Of a stretch of DNA of 64,000 nt, positions 23,282 through 30,409 are shown one piece after another; the stretch's first letter is position 1; each line of letters opens with the position of its first letter. The notes beneath the pieces are model-generated. The model was not told the DNA's origin and made no database searches. It was given only the letters and a program-made list of their open reading frames with translations. The stretch covers positions 248,001-312,000 of the forward strand of contig NZ_LN879467.1 in the NCBI RefSeq assembly GCF_001403635.1, in the 5' to 3' direction. The position numbers and the translations under genes are program-made. Origin of the DNA: Clostridium massiliamazoniense (GTDB lineage Bacteria; Bacillota; Clostridia; Clostridiales; Clostridiaceae).

Positions 23282-23299
23282 TATCACTAACTAGTGATA
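23282..23299. promoter_or_regulatory. Palindrome TATCACTA-AC-TAGTGATA, candidate operator 2
   Basis: A perfect inverted repeat with 8-bp arms and a 2-bp centre, about 135 bp upstream of the pirin start. The half-sites match those of operator 1. A regulator of the HxlR class is encoded at 43741-44073, but no direct link can be shown. Confidence 0.55.
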
Positions 23300-23496
23300 A
23301 AGTCAACACTATTTTTTTATTATAATAAATAATTCATAAAATAAAGAACCTCTCCCTAATATTATAAATCTTATAGCACTATATACACCTGTTAATTTAT
23401 ATATTATTTAGTCATTATCTAAAGAATTTCAACGTATATTAAAATAAATAAACTATATTTTAAATAAAATTTTTTAATTTAGGAGTGAACTAATTA

Positions 23497-24741
23497 ATGG
23501 ATGACAGTACTATTACCCTGATTATTTCAATTGCTATTCTTATTTTATTTTCTGCATTTTTCTCAGCAACTGAAACAGCTTTCTCTAGCTTAAGCAAAAT
23601 CAGGCTTAAAAATTTAGCTAATAACCATAATAAAAGAGCAAATGAAACCTTAAAATTAACAAATGATTTTGATAAAATTTTATCTACAATATTAATAGGA
23701 AATAATGTAGTAAATATCCTTTCTGCTTCTTTGGCAACTATAATTTTTACTAAATATTATGGAGATTTCGGTGTTAGCTTATCTAGTATAATTATGACTA
23801 TTATAGTTCTTATTTTTGGAGAAGTATCTCCTAAAAGTATAGCAAAGGAATCTCCTGAAACGTTTGCTATGTTTGCTACACCTTTTCTTAAAGTCCTTAT
23901 GTTAATATTAGGACCTATAAATTATTTTTTTGTACTTTTAAAAAAATTATTATCTATAGTGATAAAGGTAGAAAAAAATGCTGCTATTACAGAAGATGAA
24001 CTCCTTACTATTATAGAAGAAGCTGAAAATGATGGTGGAATTGGTTCTAATGAATGTAAGTTAATAAAATCAGCTATAGAATTCAATGACTTAGATGCTG
24101 GAGAAATAATAACATCTAGAGTTAATATAGTTGGAGTTCCTAAGGAAAGTACTATTAAAGAAGCAAAAGAACTTTTCCGTGAATCAGGCTATTCTAGACT
24201 TCCAGTTTATATAGATACTATTGATAAAATAACAGGTGTAATACATCAAAAGGATATCTATAATGAATCTTTTGATAATGATTCAAATATAGAAACTCTA
24301 GTAAAGCCTATAATTTGTACTACCCCAAACACTAAAATTTCTGAACTTTTAAGAAACTTCCAATATTCCAAAAATCATATGGCTGTTATTGTTGATGAAT
24401 TTGGAGGAACTGAAGGAATTGTCACTCTAGAAGACATATTAGAAGAACTAGTTGGTGAGATTTGGGATGAACATGATGATATTATAGAATATTTCAAAAA
24501 AATAAATGATAATGAATATTTGGTATTATGTACAGCTAGTTTATCTGATTTTTTTGAGACCTTCAATTTAAATGTAGATGAAGAAAAATATGAATCTCAA
24601 ACTATAAATGGTTGGGTTATCGAAGAGTTTGGTTATTTACCAAAAAAAGATCAGTCTTTTAAATATGAAAATCTACAAATTACAGTAGCAAAGATTGGTT
24701 ATAGAAAAGTTGAAGAAATTATTGTTCGCTTAATACAATAA
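23497..24741 (+). CDS. CNNM/CorC (HlyC-type) membrane protein with CBS domains
   Basis: 414 residues. Residues about 1-190 are a DUF21/CNNM membrane domain (ILFSAFFSATETAFSSLSKI, then GEVSPKSIAKESPE), about 205-330 a CBS pair (SRLPVYIDTIDKITGVIHQK; MAVIVDEFGGTEGIVTLEDI) and 340-414 a CorC_HlyC domain. The family is tied to Mg2+ and other divalent-cation export or homeostasis; the old hemolysin label is historical. ATG start seven bases after AGGAGTGA. Single gene. Confidence 0.9.
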   Translation: MDDSTITLIISIAILILFSAFFSATETAFSSLSKIRLKNLANNHNKRANETLKLTNDFDKILSTILIGNNVVNILSASLATIIFTKYYGDFGVSLSSIIMTIIVLIFGEVSPKSIAKESPETFAMFATPFLKVLMLILGPINYFFVLLKKLLSIVIKVEKNAAITEDELLTIIEEAENDGGIGSNECKLIKSAIEFNDLDAGEIITSRVNIVGVPKESTIKEAKELFRESGYSRLPVYIDTIDKITGVIHQKDIYNESFDNDSNIETLVKPIICTTPNTKISELLRNFQYSKNHMAVIVDEFGGTEGIVTLEDILEELVGEIWDEHDDIIEYFKKINDNEYLVLCTASLSDFFETFNLNVDEEKYESQTINGWVIEEFGYLPKKDQSFKYENLQITVAKIGYRKVEEIIVRLIQ

Positions 24742-24799
24742 TTTTTATCTATCGATTACTCTCTTTATTCCAATCTTTTATAAGTTAGAAATAAAGAAA

Positions 24800-24877
24800 T
24801 ACATGTCCTTATGTAGCTTTCATTAAAATTCAACTAGAGTCAAAACTCTTTCTAAATTAAATCTCAATTTATATAGT
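24800..24877 (-). repeat. R1 dispersed repeat, partial copy H
   Basis: On the minus strand GAGATTTAATTTAGAAAGAG, TTTTGACTCTAGTTGAATTT and TAATGAAAGCTACATAAGG match the 5' half of R1; the 3' half is not recognisable. Confidence 0.5.
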
Positions 24878-24883
24878 CATCAA

Positions 24884-24955
24884 ATAAAAAAGCCTTGAGA
24901 GGTACCGGCGAAGGACAACCTCTCAAGGCATATAGTGTTTTGCACTATGTCTCGT
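24884..24955 (-). ncRNA. Candidate small RNA with own promoter and terminator
   Basis: On the minus strand a strong promoter is followed seven bases later by a compact GC-richer segment: a first hairpin CATAGTG-CAAAA-CACTATATG and a second with a 12-bp perfect stem GCCTTGAGAGGT/ACCTCTCAAGGC (24892-24903, 24918-24929) closed by a 14-base C/U-rich loop (TGTCCTTCGCCGGT), then TTTTTTATTT. The expected RNA is about 65-72 nt. No reading frame is present. Base composition stands out from the AT-rich surroundings. It does not match a riboswitch class I can name; a faint likeness to part of a glycine aptamer on the other strand was set aside. It could also serve as terminator of the gene ending at 25013. 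Confidence 0.55.
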
Positions 24956-24959
24956 AAAA

Positions 24960-24988
24960 ATTATATTATAATTTCTGATAAAAATCAA
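24960..24988 (-). promoter_or_regulatory. SigmaA-type promoter of the candidate small RNA
   Basis: -35 TTGATT (24988-24983), 17-bp spacer, -10 TATAAT (24965-24960). The predicted start is near 24953-24955. Confidence 0.6.
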
Positions 24989-25012
24989 CACTTTTTTTCA
25001 TATTTATATTTT

Positions 25013-25234
25013 TTAATTTTTACAAATAAACTCTAATTCATTATCATCCTTAATATTATATGTTATCATTCTTAATTCATCATCTTCATAAGCAAATATT
25101 TTAACTTCCCTATCATGAATTTCAACATCAATATCCTCTTTACACTCTGCATCTGCCTCTATGTTTATTAAATTATACTTTTTCTTAAGTTTTAGTAAAT
25201 CTTTAATTAATTCATTGTTAGCATAATTATCCAT
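25013..25234 (-). CDS. Small acidic protein, unknown function
   Basis: 73 residues starting MDNYANNELIKDLLKLKKKY, a helical N-terminal third followed by alternating strands (DVEIHDREVKIFAYEDDELR). Acidic, no signal, no membrane segment. The ATG at 25234 follows GGAGTAAGAGGATGT; an 11-codon extension is possible but less likely. Unrecognised family. Its stop codon lies just upstream of the small-RNA promoter. Confidence 0.5.
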   Translation of the reverse strand: MDNYANNELIKDLLKLKKKYNLINIEADAECKEDIDVEIHDREVKIFAYEDDELRMITYNIKDDNELEFICKN

Positions 25235-25333
25235 ACATCCTCTTACTCCTTTTATAAAATTCAACAATTATATTTTACCTTTTTCTCTTATATATAAAAT
25301 ATATAAAATGGAAATATTGTATTAATAAATCGT

Positions 25334-25585
25334 TTAAATATCTAAAAGCAGTTCTGTATAATTTTCAATAACATCATCAACCATCATTTTAATAATACTT
25401 GGTTTAAAATCTAATTTTTCTGGTTTTATAACTATCCTTCTTATAAAGTTTATATATCCTTCATCATCCTTCTTAACCCCTGAAAAATATATTGCTTCAA
25501 TTAAAATTGGCTCCTTAAGATAATAACAGTTATCTATTATAGTGTTTTTTATACCTTCTATAGTTTTAAATCTTTTTTCTCCCAT
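25334..25585 (-). CDS. Small protein, unknown function
   Basis: 83 residues (MGEKRFKTIEGIKNTIIDNC ... DDVIENYTELLLDI), soluble, mixed helix and strand. ATG start behind AAGGAGAG. It lies 40 bases downstream of the acetyltransferase gene and 100 bases upstream of the next small gene, all on the minus strand, so the three may form one transcript. No family recognised. Confidence 0.55.
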   Translation of the reverse strand: MGEKRFKTIEGIKNTIIDNCYYLKEPILIEAIYFSGVKKDDEGYINFIRRIVIKPEKLDFKPSIIKMMVDDVIENYTELLLDI

Positions 25586-25625
25586 TTTTAAGACTCTCCT
25601 TGCACCAATTTAAAATTTGTATTAA

Positions 25626-26138
25626 TTAAACTATATTTCTATTATATCTTGCCATTATGAATTCATCATCATATTTACCATTTCTAATTGCAGCATACTT
25701 CTTTATTCCTTCTTCAACAAACCCTAAAGACTTATATAAATTTATGGCTCTCTCATTATCACAAAAAACTGATAATTCTAATCTAACAAGCATAAGCCAA
25801 TTATCTGCTAAATCTATTACTTTTTCCAAAAGCATTCTCCCAATTCCTTTTTTTTGATAATTTTTATTAACCATAATTCCAATTACTCCACAATGTTTTA
25901 ATCTAGGATTTTGAGAAATAGATAGTCCACAAATTCCAACTACTTTACTTTTACCATTTTCAAAAATTTCTGCTACATAAGTATGATCATTATTCCCTAG
26001 AGATTCTATAAATTCTTCTGATTTAGAAATTCTCTCACTAGTTATAGATAAAATATTTTCCTTAACCCCATCCATAACTCTCATTTCATTAATATCTTTA
26101 GCATCTTTAATATGAATTGCTCTAATAATTACTTCCAT
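25626..26138 (-). CDS. GNAT-family N-acetyltransferase
   Basis: 170 residues with the GNAT fold: VVGICGLSISQNPRLKHCGV (strands 3-4), the acetyl-CoA loop NKNYQKKGIGRMLLEKVIDL (Q/RxxGxG/A), and NERAINLYKSLGFVEEGIKK near the end. The pattern is like YhhY/RimJ-type amino-acid or protein N-acetyltransferases. The acceptor cannot be inferred. ATG start behind GGAGG. Confidence 0.85.
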   Translation of the reverse strand: MEVIIRAIHIKDAKDINEMRVMDGVKENILSITSERISKSEEFIESLGNNDHTYVAEIFENGKSKVVGICGLSISQNPRLKHCGVIGIMVNKNYQKKGIGRMLLEKVIDLADNWLMLVRLELSVFCDNERAINLYKSLGFVEEGIKKYAAIRNGKYDDEFIMARYNRNIV

Positions 26139-26388
26139 ACTTATTCCTCCATTTAATTACAAATATTATTATAAATTATAACACTTTCATAAATTTAATT
26201 ATATAACTAATTCTATAACTACTATTTTTTTCAAGATTACAAAATTGTAATTTAAAAGTAATGTTTTTCAATATCTAATAAAGAATACTCATCTTATAAT
26301 TAACATATAAATTCTATCTCTTTGTCTTAGACTTATAGAAAATTAGAATATTACTGATGATAAAACACTTACAAAGGGGGACATAATA

Positions 26389-26850
26389 GTGAATAGCACT
26401 CTTAAAGAAAATATCTCAGATATAAGAGTTACACATAATACTAAAAATTCTATAAAAGAAATTACTGCATTTATCTTTGTAGGAACAAGTAACACTTTAC
26501 TAGAAATAGGAACTATGAATTTATTGTGGTGGCTTACAGGTATTTATAGCGGAAATATAAATTACTTATTTAAAACTATAACATTTTTAATTTGTTCAAC
26601 TGTTGGTTATTTTTTAAATCAAAAGGTAACATTTAAGTCTAAAAGTGGACTTAAAGATTACCTTAAATATGCTGCTGTATTAGGTTGTTTATCTCTTATT
26701 GAAGCTGTGATAATATCAGAATTCACCAAAATATCAGTTTCATTTGTTTCCATTGAAGCTTGGGCAAATATTGTTAGCATTATTGCATCCTTTCTAACAG
26801 GTATACTAAATTTCTTTATTTCTAAATTTATAATTTTTAATAAAAAATAG
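26389..26850 (+). CDS. GtrA-family membrane protein
   Basis: 153 residues with four membrane helices after a soluble 25-residue head: EITAFIFVGTSNTLLEIGTM, FLICSTVGYFLNQKVTFKSK and a final helix ending NFFISKFIIFNKK, the GtrA layout. GtrA proteins move lipid-linked sugars or help polysaccharide decoration of the envelope; a partner glycosyltransferase is not adjacent. GTG start at 26389, eight bases after AAAGGGGG. R1 and R2 repeats follow directly downstream in the same orientation. Confidence 0.85.
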   Translation: MNSTLKENISDIRVTHNTKNSIKEITAFIFVGTSNTLLEIGTMNLLWWLTGIYSGNINYLFKTITFLICSTVGYFLNQKVTFKSKSGLKDYLKYAAVLGCLSLIEAVIISEFTKISVSFVSIEAWANIVSIIASFLTGILNFFISKFIIFNKK

Positions 26851-26891
26851 TCACTTAAAAATACATCATTAGAACTTGATATATCTATTTT

Positions 26892-27019
26892 TATAAACGT
26901 AGACTTAATTCAGGTGGAGTTTTAACTCCATCTGAATACTTAGTCAAACTTATCTAGAAGCGTGAGTTTGTTTATCTCCTACTTATAGAAGATAGGAGTA
27001 TTACATCCTCTAAGATAAA
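26892..27019 (+). repeat. R1 dispersed structured repeat, full copy B
   Basis: TATAAACGTAGACTTAATTC, hairpin CAGGTGGAGT-TTTA-ACTCCATCTG, outer pairing GACT/AGTC, TTATCTAGAAGCGTGAG, CTCCTAC-TTATAGAAGA-TAGGAG, ending CCTCTAAGATAAA. Best match is copy C (39166-39300). An R2 copy begins 20 bases later in the same orientation. Confidence 0.8.
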
Positions 27020-27038
27020 TATATTTTTTTCATCTACC

Positions 27039-27200
27039 GAGATAGCTATATAGTTGCAAAATGCTGTGACTATTGAACTAGCACTAGAAGCTCTTTATTT
27101 TTGAACAATAGTTTCGTAAGTGAGTAGTCACAAATGATGAACTTATATAGCTAGATAAAAGGCAGAGAGGATGTATCTGTAATTTGATACATTCTCTTTT
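27039..27200 (+). repeat. R2 dispersed element, full copy (a)
   Basis: It begins GAGATAGCTATATAG, has an internal pair TGTGACTA...TAGTCACA, then CTTATATAGCTAGATAAAAG pairing back to the start, and ends in the hairpin GAGGATGTATC/GATACATTCTC followed by TTTTT. Full-length match to 3785-3957. The end has the form of a Rho-independent terminator for the GtrA transcript. Confidence 0.75.
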
Positions 27201-27351
27201 TAATTACAATAATTAATATGTACTCTTCTAAAAATTAACATTTTTTTTATCTTAGTTTTATACTTTTTACATATTATTTCTATAAAATAATATTTAACTA
27301 ATATTGATTAATTAATTTATTTTTGTAATATTATTCAAATTAATTAATATA

Positions 27352-27413
27352 AAAATAAATTAAGACTTAGTTTTAGATAGAGTTTTAATTCTATCTAAAT
27401 TTTAGTCAAGACT
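27352..27413 (+). repeat. R1 dispersed repeat, 5' half copy K
   Basis: TAAGACTTAGTTTTAGATAG and AGTTTTAATTCTATCTAAAT then TTTAGTC. The stem TTTAGATAGAGTT/AATTCTATCTAAA differs from copies A-C on both arms yet remains paired. It ends just upstream of the next gene. Confidence 0.6.
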
Positions 27414-27444
27414 TTATTGTAATTTTTAATGGAGGGGTTCTATT

Positions 27445-28020
27445 TTGAAAAAAATATATATTTTATCTACCTATACAGGCACCATGTTATCATATTTAAT
27501 AAAGAAAAAAACAAAAGTACCGTACCCCCATGTTTCAATTGCTTTAGATAAAAATTTAGATGAAGTTTATTCTTTTGGAAGATTACATGTTAGTAATCCT
27601 ATTTTCGCTGGATTTGTTAGAGAATATATTGATGACGGTTTATATAAAAAGAAATTTAATACCCTATGTAGAGTTTACTCTATTAATTTAAGTAATGAAC
27701 AATATAAAACTTTAATAAAGAAATTAACTTACTTCAAAGAAAATGGACGTAAATTTAAATATGACGCCAAAGCATTACTTAAATTTCTATATAATGAACC
27801 GAAAGAAAATGATAAAAAATATGTTTGTTCACAATTTGTAGCTTATTTGTTAGAAGAAGCTGATGTAGATATTTTTTATAAACCTTATTACTTGATTACT
27901 CCTTTAGATTTTTATGAACTAGATAATCTAACAATTGAATATGAAGGTTTATTAAGTGAATATAGAACTAGTCTAAATAAAAGTACCCTTGAAAAAGACT
28001 ATATTTCTATACTTGTATAA
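27445..28020 (+). CDS. YiiX-like permuted papain-fold amidase/peptidase
   Basis: 191 residues. A histidine block KVPYPHVSIALDKNLDEVYS near residue 30 precedes the cysteine block KKYVCSQFVAYLLEEA near residue 133, which is the His-before-Cys order of the permuted NlpC/P60 (YiiX/YebB, DUF830) group. Members cleave amide bonds of lipid or peptide substrates. No signal peptide, so it is probably cytosolic. TTG start at 27445, ten bases after GGAGGGG. Single gene with a bidirectional terminator. Confidence 0.75.
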   Translation: MKKIYILSTYTGTMLSYLIKKKTKVPYPHVSIALDKNLDEVYSFGRLHVSNPIFAGFVREYIDDGLYKKKFNTLCRVYSINLSNEQYKTLIKKLTYFKENGRKFKYDAKALLKFLYNEPKENDKKYVCSQFVAYLLEEADVDIFYKPYYLITPLDFYELDNLTIEYEGLLSEYRTSLNKSTLEKDYISILV

Positions 28021-28031
28021 ACTAAAACTAA

Positions 28032-28072
28032 GACTCTATATAGGGTGATTCTTCATCAACCTATATAGAGTC
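28032..28072. terminator. Strong bidirectional terminator
   Basis: GACTCTATATAGG (28032-28044) pairs perfectly with CCTATATAGAGTC (28060-28072), and the inner bases extend the pairing (GTGAT/ATCAA). It lies between convergent genes. Confidence 0.8.
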
Positions 28073-28079
28073 ACTTTAT

Positions 28080-29834
28080 CTATTCTAGCAATATACTAAT
28101 AAATATATCTACTATTTTAGGATCAAATTGTGTTCCAGAACACCTTTTAAGTTCTTTTATTGCATCCTCTTTACTTTTAGCCTTTTTATTATATACCCTT
28201 ATATTAGTCATCACATCATAAGAATCACAAACATTTATTATTCTAGCTAACAAAGGAATTTCTTCGCCTTTAAGCCCTATTGGATAACCTTTTCCATCCC
28301 ATCTTTCATGATGATAAAGAACACTCTCAGCAATGTTTTTTAATTCACTTGATGCCATAACTATTCTATATCCCTTTTCTGAATGAGTTTTCATAATCTC
28401 ATATTCTTCTTCTGTTAAAGCTCCTGGTTTAAGTAATATTCTCTCACTCACTCCTATTTTCCCTATATCATGTAATTCAGCTGCAATTGTTAACTCATCT
28501 ATTACTGATCTTTCAAGTCCTAACTTTTCTCCAACTCGTATAGCATTAATCATTACTCTCTCTGTATGTTGTTCTGTCTCAACACTTCTTATTCCTAAGC
28601 CTATTTTTAAGGAATTTAAAACAGAACTTTTTATACTTCTATTTTGCAATAATTTTTTCCTATATACTTTATCTTCAGCTTCTTTTACTACTTGATATAT
28701 ATCCTTCTTATTGTTATATTTCACAGCTGTTCCTAAAGCTATACTTATATTGAATAAGTCATTATTATGTTCTTTACATCTCTCATATATCTTATATTCC
28801 AATTCTTCACAATATTTTAGTGAAGTATTTTTTATTGTTATTATAAATTCATCTCCACCAAACCTAAAGACTTTTCCACTTTCACCACAAACTTCTCTTA
28901 ATACTTTTGCCACAGCTTTTAAGAGCTTATCCCCTTCATTATGCCCTAAAGTATCATTCACTAATTTTAATCCATTTACATCCCCCATTATTACTCCTAG
29001 TGGAAAATTTTCTTTATTATTAAATTCTCTTTCACACTCTTCAAAAAATGTTCTATTTTTAGTCCCCGTCAAAATATCTGTATAACTCAAATATTCTAAT
29101 CGGCTTTGTATCCGCTTACTTTCACTAATATCAAGAGCTCTTCCTATTATTCCTTTCACATTACCATTAATATCTAAGAGAGACATTTTTACAACTTCTT
29201 TTACATTCTCCTTATCTTCCTCATCTAATACTATCTCTCTACATATAGTTTCTTTTGATAAAACTACTCTTTTATCATCTTCTAAAAACTCCTCAATTTG
29301 TTTTTTATCAATATTTAGCTCATAATCATTCTTTCCAATTATATTATCAAATCCTCGTTTTTGATAAAAATCTCTATATTCCTTATTTGCATAAATATAT
29401 TTGCTATTTTTATCTTTACAAAAAACCATGCCTGGAAGTATATCCATTATTTGCCTTGTTATATTTTTTTGAAATTCTATTTCTTTCTCTTTTTCCTTAA
29501 TTTCACCTACATCTGTTATTATTCCATATATAGCTATAATTTCTTTCTCCTTATTTTTTAAAGGTATCACTATACCCTTTTTATAGCCTTTATCTATGTA
29601 TAACTCTTCTATTTTAATTTCACCACTCTCTAAAACTGCAGCTGAACACTTAGTCAAAACCTTACTAATTTCTGGCTCATAAATTTCTTCATTTGTATAA
29701 CCAATTATATCTTCAACTTTTTTATCAGTTAAATCAGCATAACTTTTATTAGCAAAAATAAATCTTAAATTTGTATCTTTTATCCACATTGGAAAAACCA
29801 TATTTTCTGCTAATAATTTATATATATCTTCCAT
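28080..29834 (-). CDS. PAS-PAS-GGDEF-HD-GYP cyclic di-GMP protein (1)
   Basis: 584 residues, cytosolic. Two PAS domains (about 5-115 and 125-240), GGDEF domain 250-400 with intact GGDEF (326-330) and an HD-GYP domain 405-584 with HD (455-456), THSEKGYRIV, HHERWDGKGYP and the late LARIINVCDSYDVM. It could therefore both make and break c-di-GMP, gated by PAS ligands. The inhibitory RxxD site that normally precedes GGDEF is absent (the sequence is CGESGKVFRFGGDEF). ATG start at 29834. A paralog of the same design lies upstream on the same strand (30410-32185), with an R1 repeat between them. Confidence 0.92.
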   Translation of the reverse strand: MEDIYKLLAENMVFPMWIKDTNLRFIFANKSYADLTDKKVEDIIGYTNEEIYEPEISKVLTKCSAAVLESGEIKIEELYIDKGYKKGIVIPLKNKEKEIIAIYGIITDVGEIKEKEKEIEFQKNITRQIMDILPGMVFCKDKNSKYIYANKEYRDFYQKRGFDNIIGKNDYELNIDKKQIEEFLEDDKRVVLSKETICREIVLDEEDKENVKEVVKMSLLDINGNVKGIIGRALDISESKRIQSRLEYLSYTDILTGTKNRTFFEECEREFNNKENFPLGVIMGDVNGLKLVNDTLGHNEGDKLLKAVAKVLREVCGESGKVFRFGGDEFIITIKNTSLKYCEELEYKIYERCKEHNNDLFNISIALGTAVKYNNKKDIYQVVKEAEDKVYRKKLLQNRSIKSSVLNSLKIGLGIRSVETEQHTERVMINAIRVGEKLGLERSVIDELTIAAELHDIGKIGVSERILLKPGALTEEEYEIMKTHSEKGYRIVMASSELKNIAESVLYHHERWDGKGYPIGLKGEEIPLLARIINVCDSYDVMTNIRVYNKKAKSKEDAIKELKRCSGTQFDPKIVDIFISILLE

Positions 29835-30166
29835 TTATTTCCCCACCCTACTCATCATAAGTAAAAATTTTTTTATATTTTATAATATTTTTATACACTT
29901 ATATCAAAAAAATATAAAATTATTCCAGTAAAGAGATATAATATCTCTCTTTTATAATAATAAATATTCGTAACTGTGTAAAATTCTATATGAATTACAT
30001 TTTCTACTTTATATTAAATTAAGCCTAATAAATAAAGTACAACTTTATTTTCAAATAAAATTATAATAGATATTAAAAATTTTTAAAACTAGTTTTTTAT
30101 CATTCATTATATTTTTCTACAATAATTCCTATAGATACTTTAATTCTAAAATTTATCTTACAGTAA

Positions 30167-30296
30167 TTTATCTAATAACTAGAGGCTATCACTCCCATCT
30201 TCTATAAATAGGAGATAACAGCTTCATGCTTCTAGATAACTGTAACTAAATATTTAGATTGAGTCAAAGCTCCACCTAGATTAAATCTATATTTAT
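30167..30296 (-). repeat. R1 dispersed structured repeat, full copy D
   Basis: On the minus strand TAGATTTAATCTAGGTGGAG, CTTTGACTCAATCTAAATAT, then GTTATCTAGAAGCATGAAG, TTATCTCCTATTTATAGAAG and CCTCTAGTTATTAGATAAA. All blocks of R1 are present in order. Confidence 0.7.
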
Positions 30297-30341
30297 TTAT
30301 TGATGACTAATATCTGTATATTCAACTCTTCTATAAATAGA

Positions 30342-30394
30342 AAGGAGCCTATCATCAAAGAATGGATTTTAAATCCACATTTGAAATGCTCCTT
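30342..30394 (-). terminator. Terminator of the second PAS-GGDEF-HD-GYP gene
   Basis: AAGGAGC (30342-30348) pairs with GCTCCTT (30388-30394), with an inner stem TGGATTT/AAATCCA; T-rich sequence follows on the minus strand. Confidence 0.55.
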
Positions 30395-30409
30395 ATAATA
30401 AAACTCTTT

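Noticed and set aside
23497-24741. Hemolysin
   Set aside because: The HlyC/TlyC label for CNNM/CorC proteins is historical; the domains point to cation homeostasis.
24891-24954. Glycine-riboswitch-like segment on the plus strand (GGCGAAGGAC followed by CCTCTCAAGG)
   Set aside because: The likeness is limited to two short blocks; the strong promoter, stem and T-run are all on the minus strand, and no glycine-related gene follows on the plus strand.
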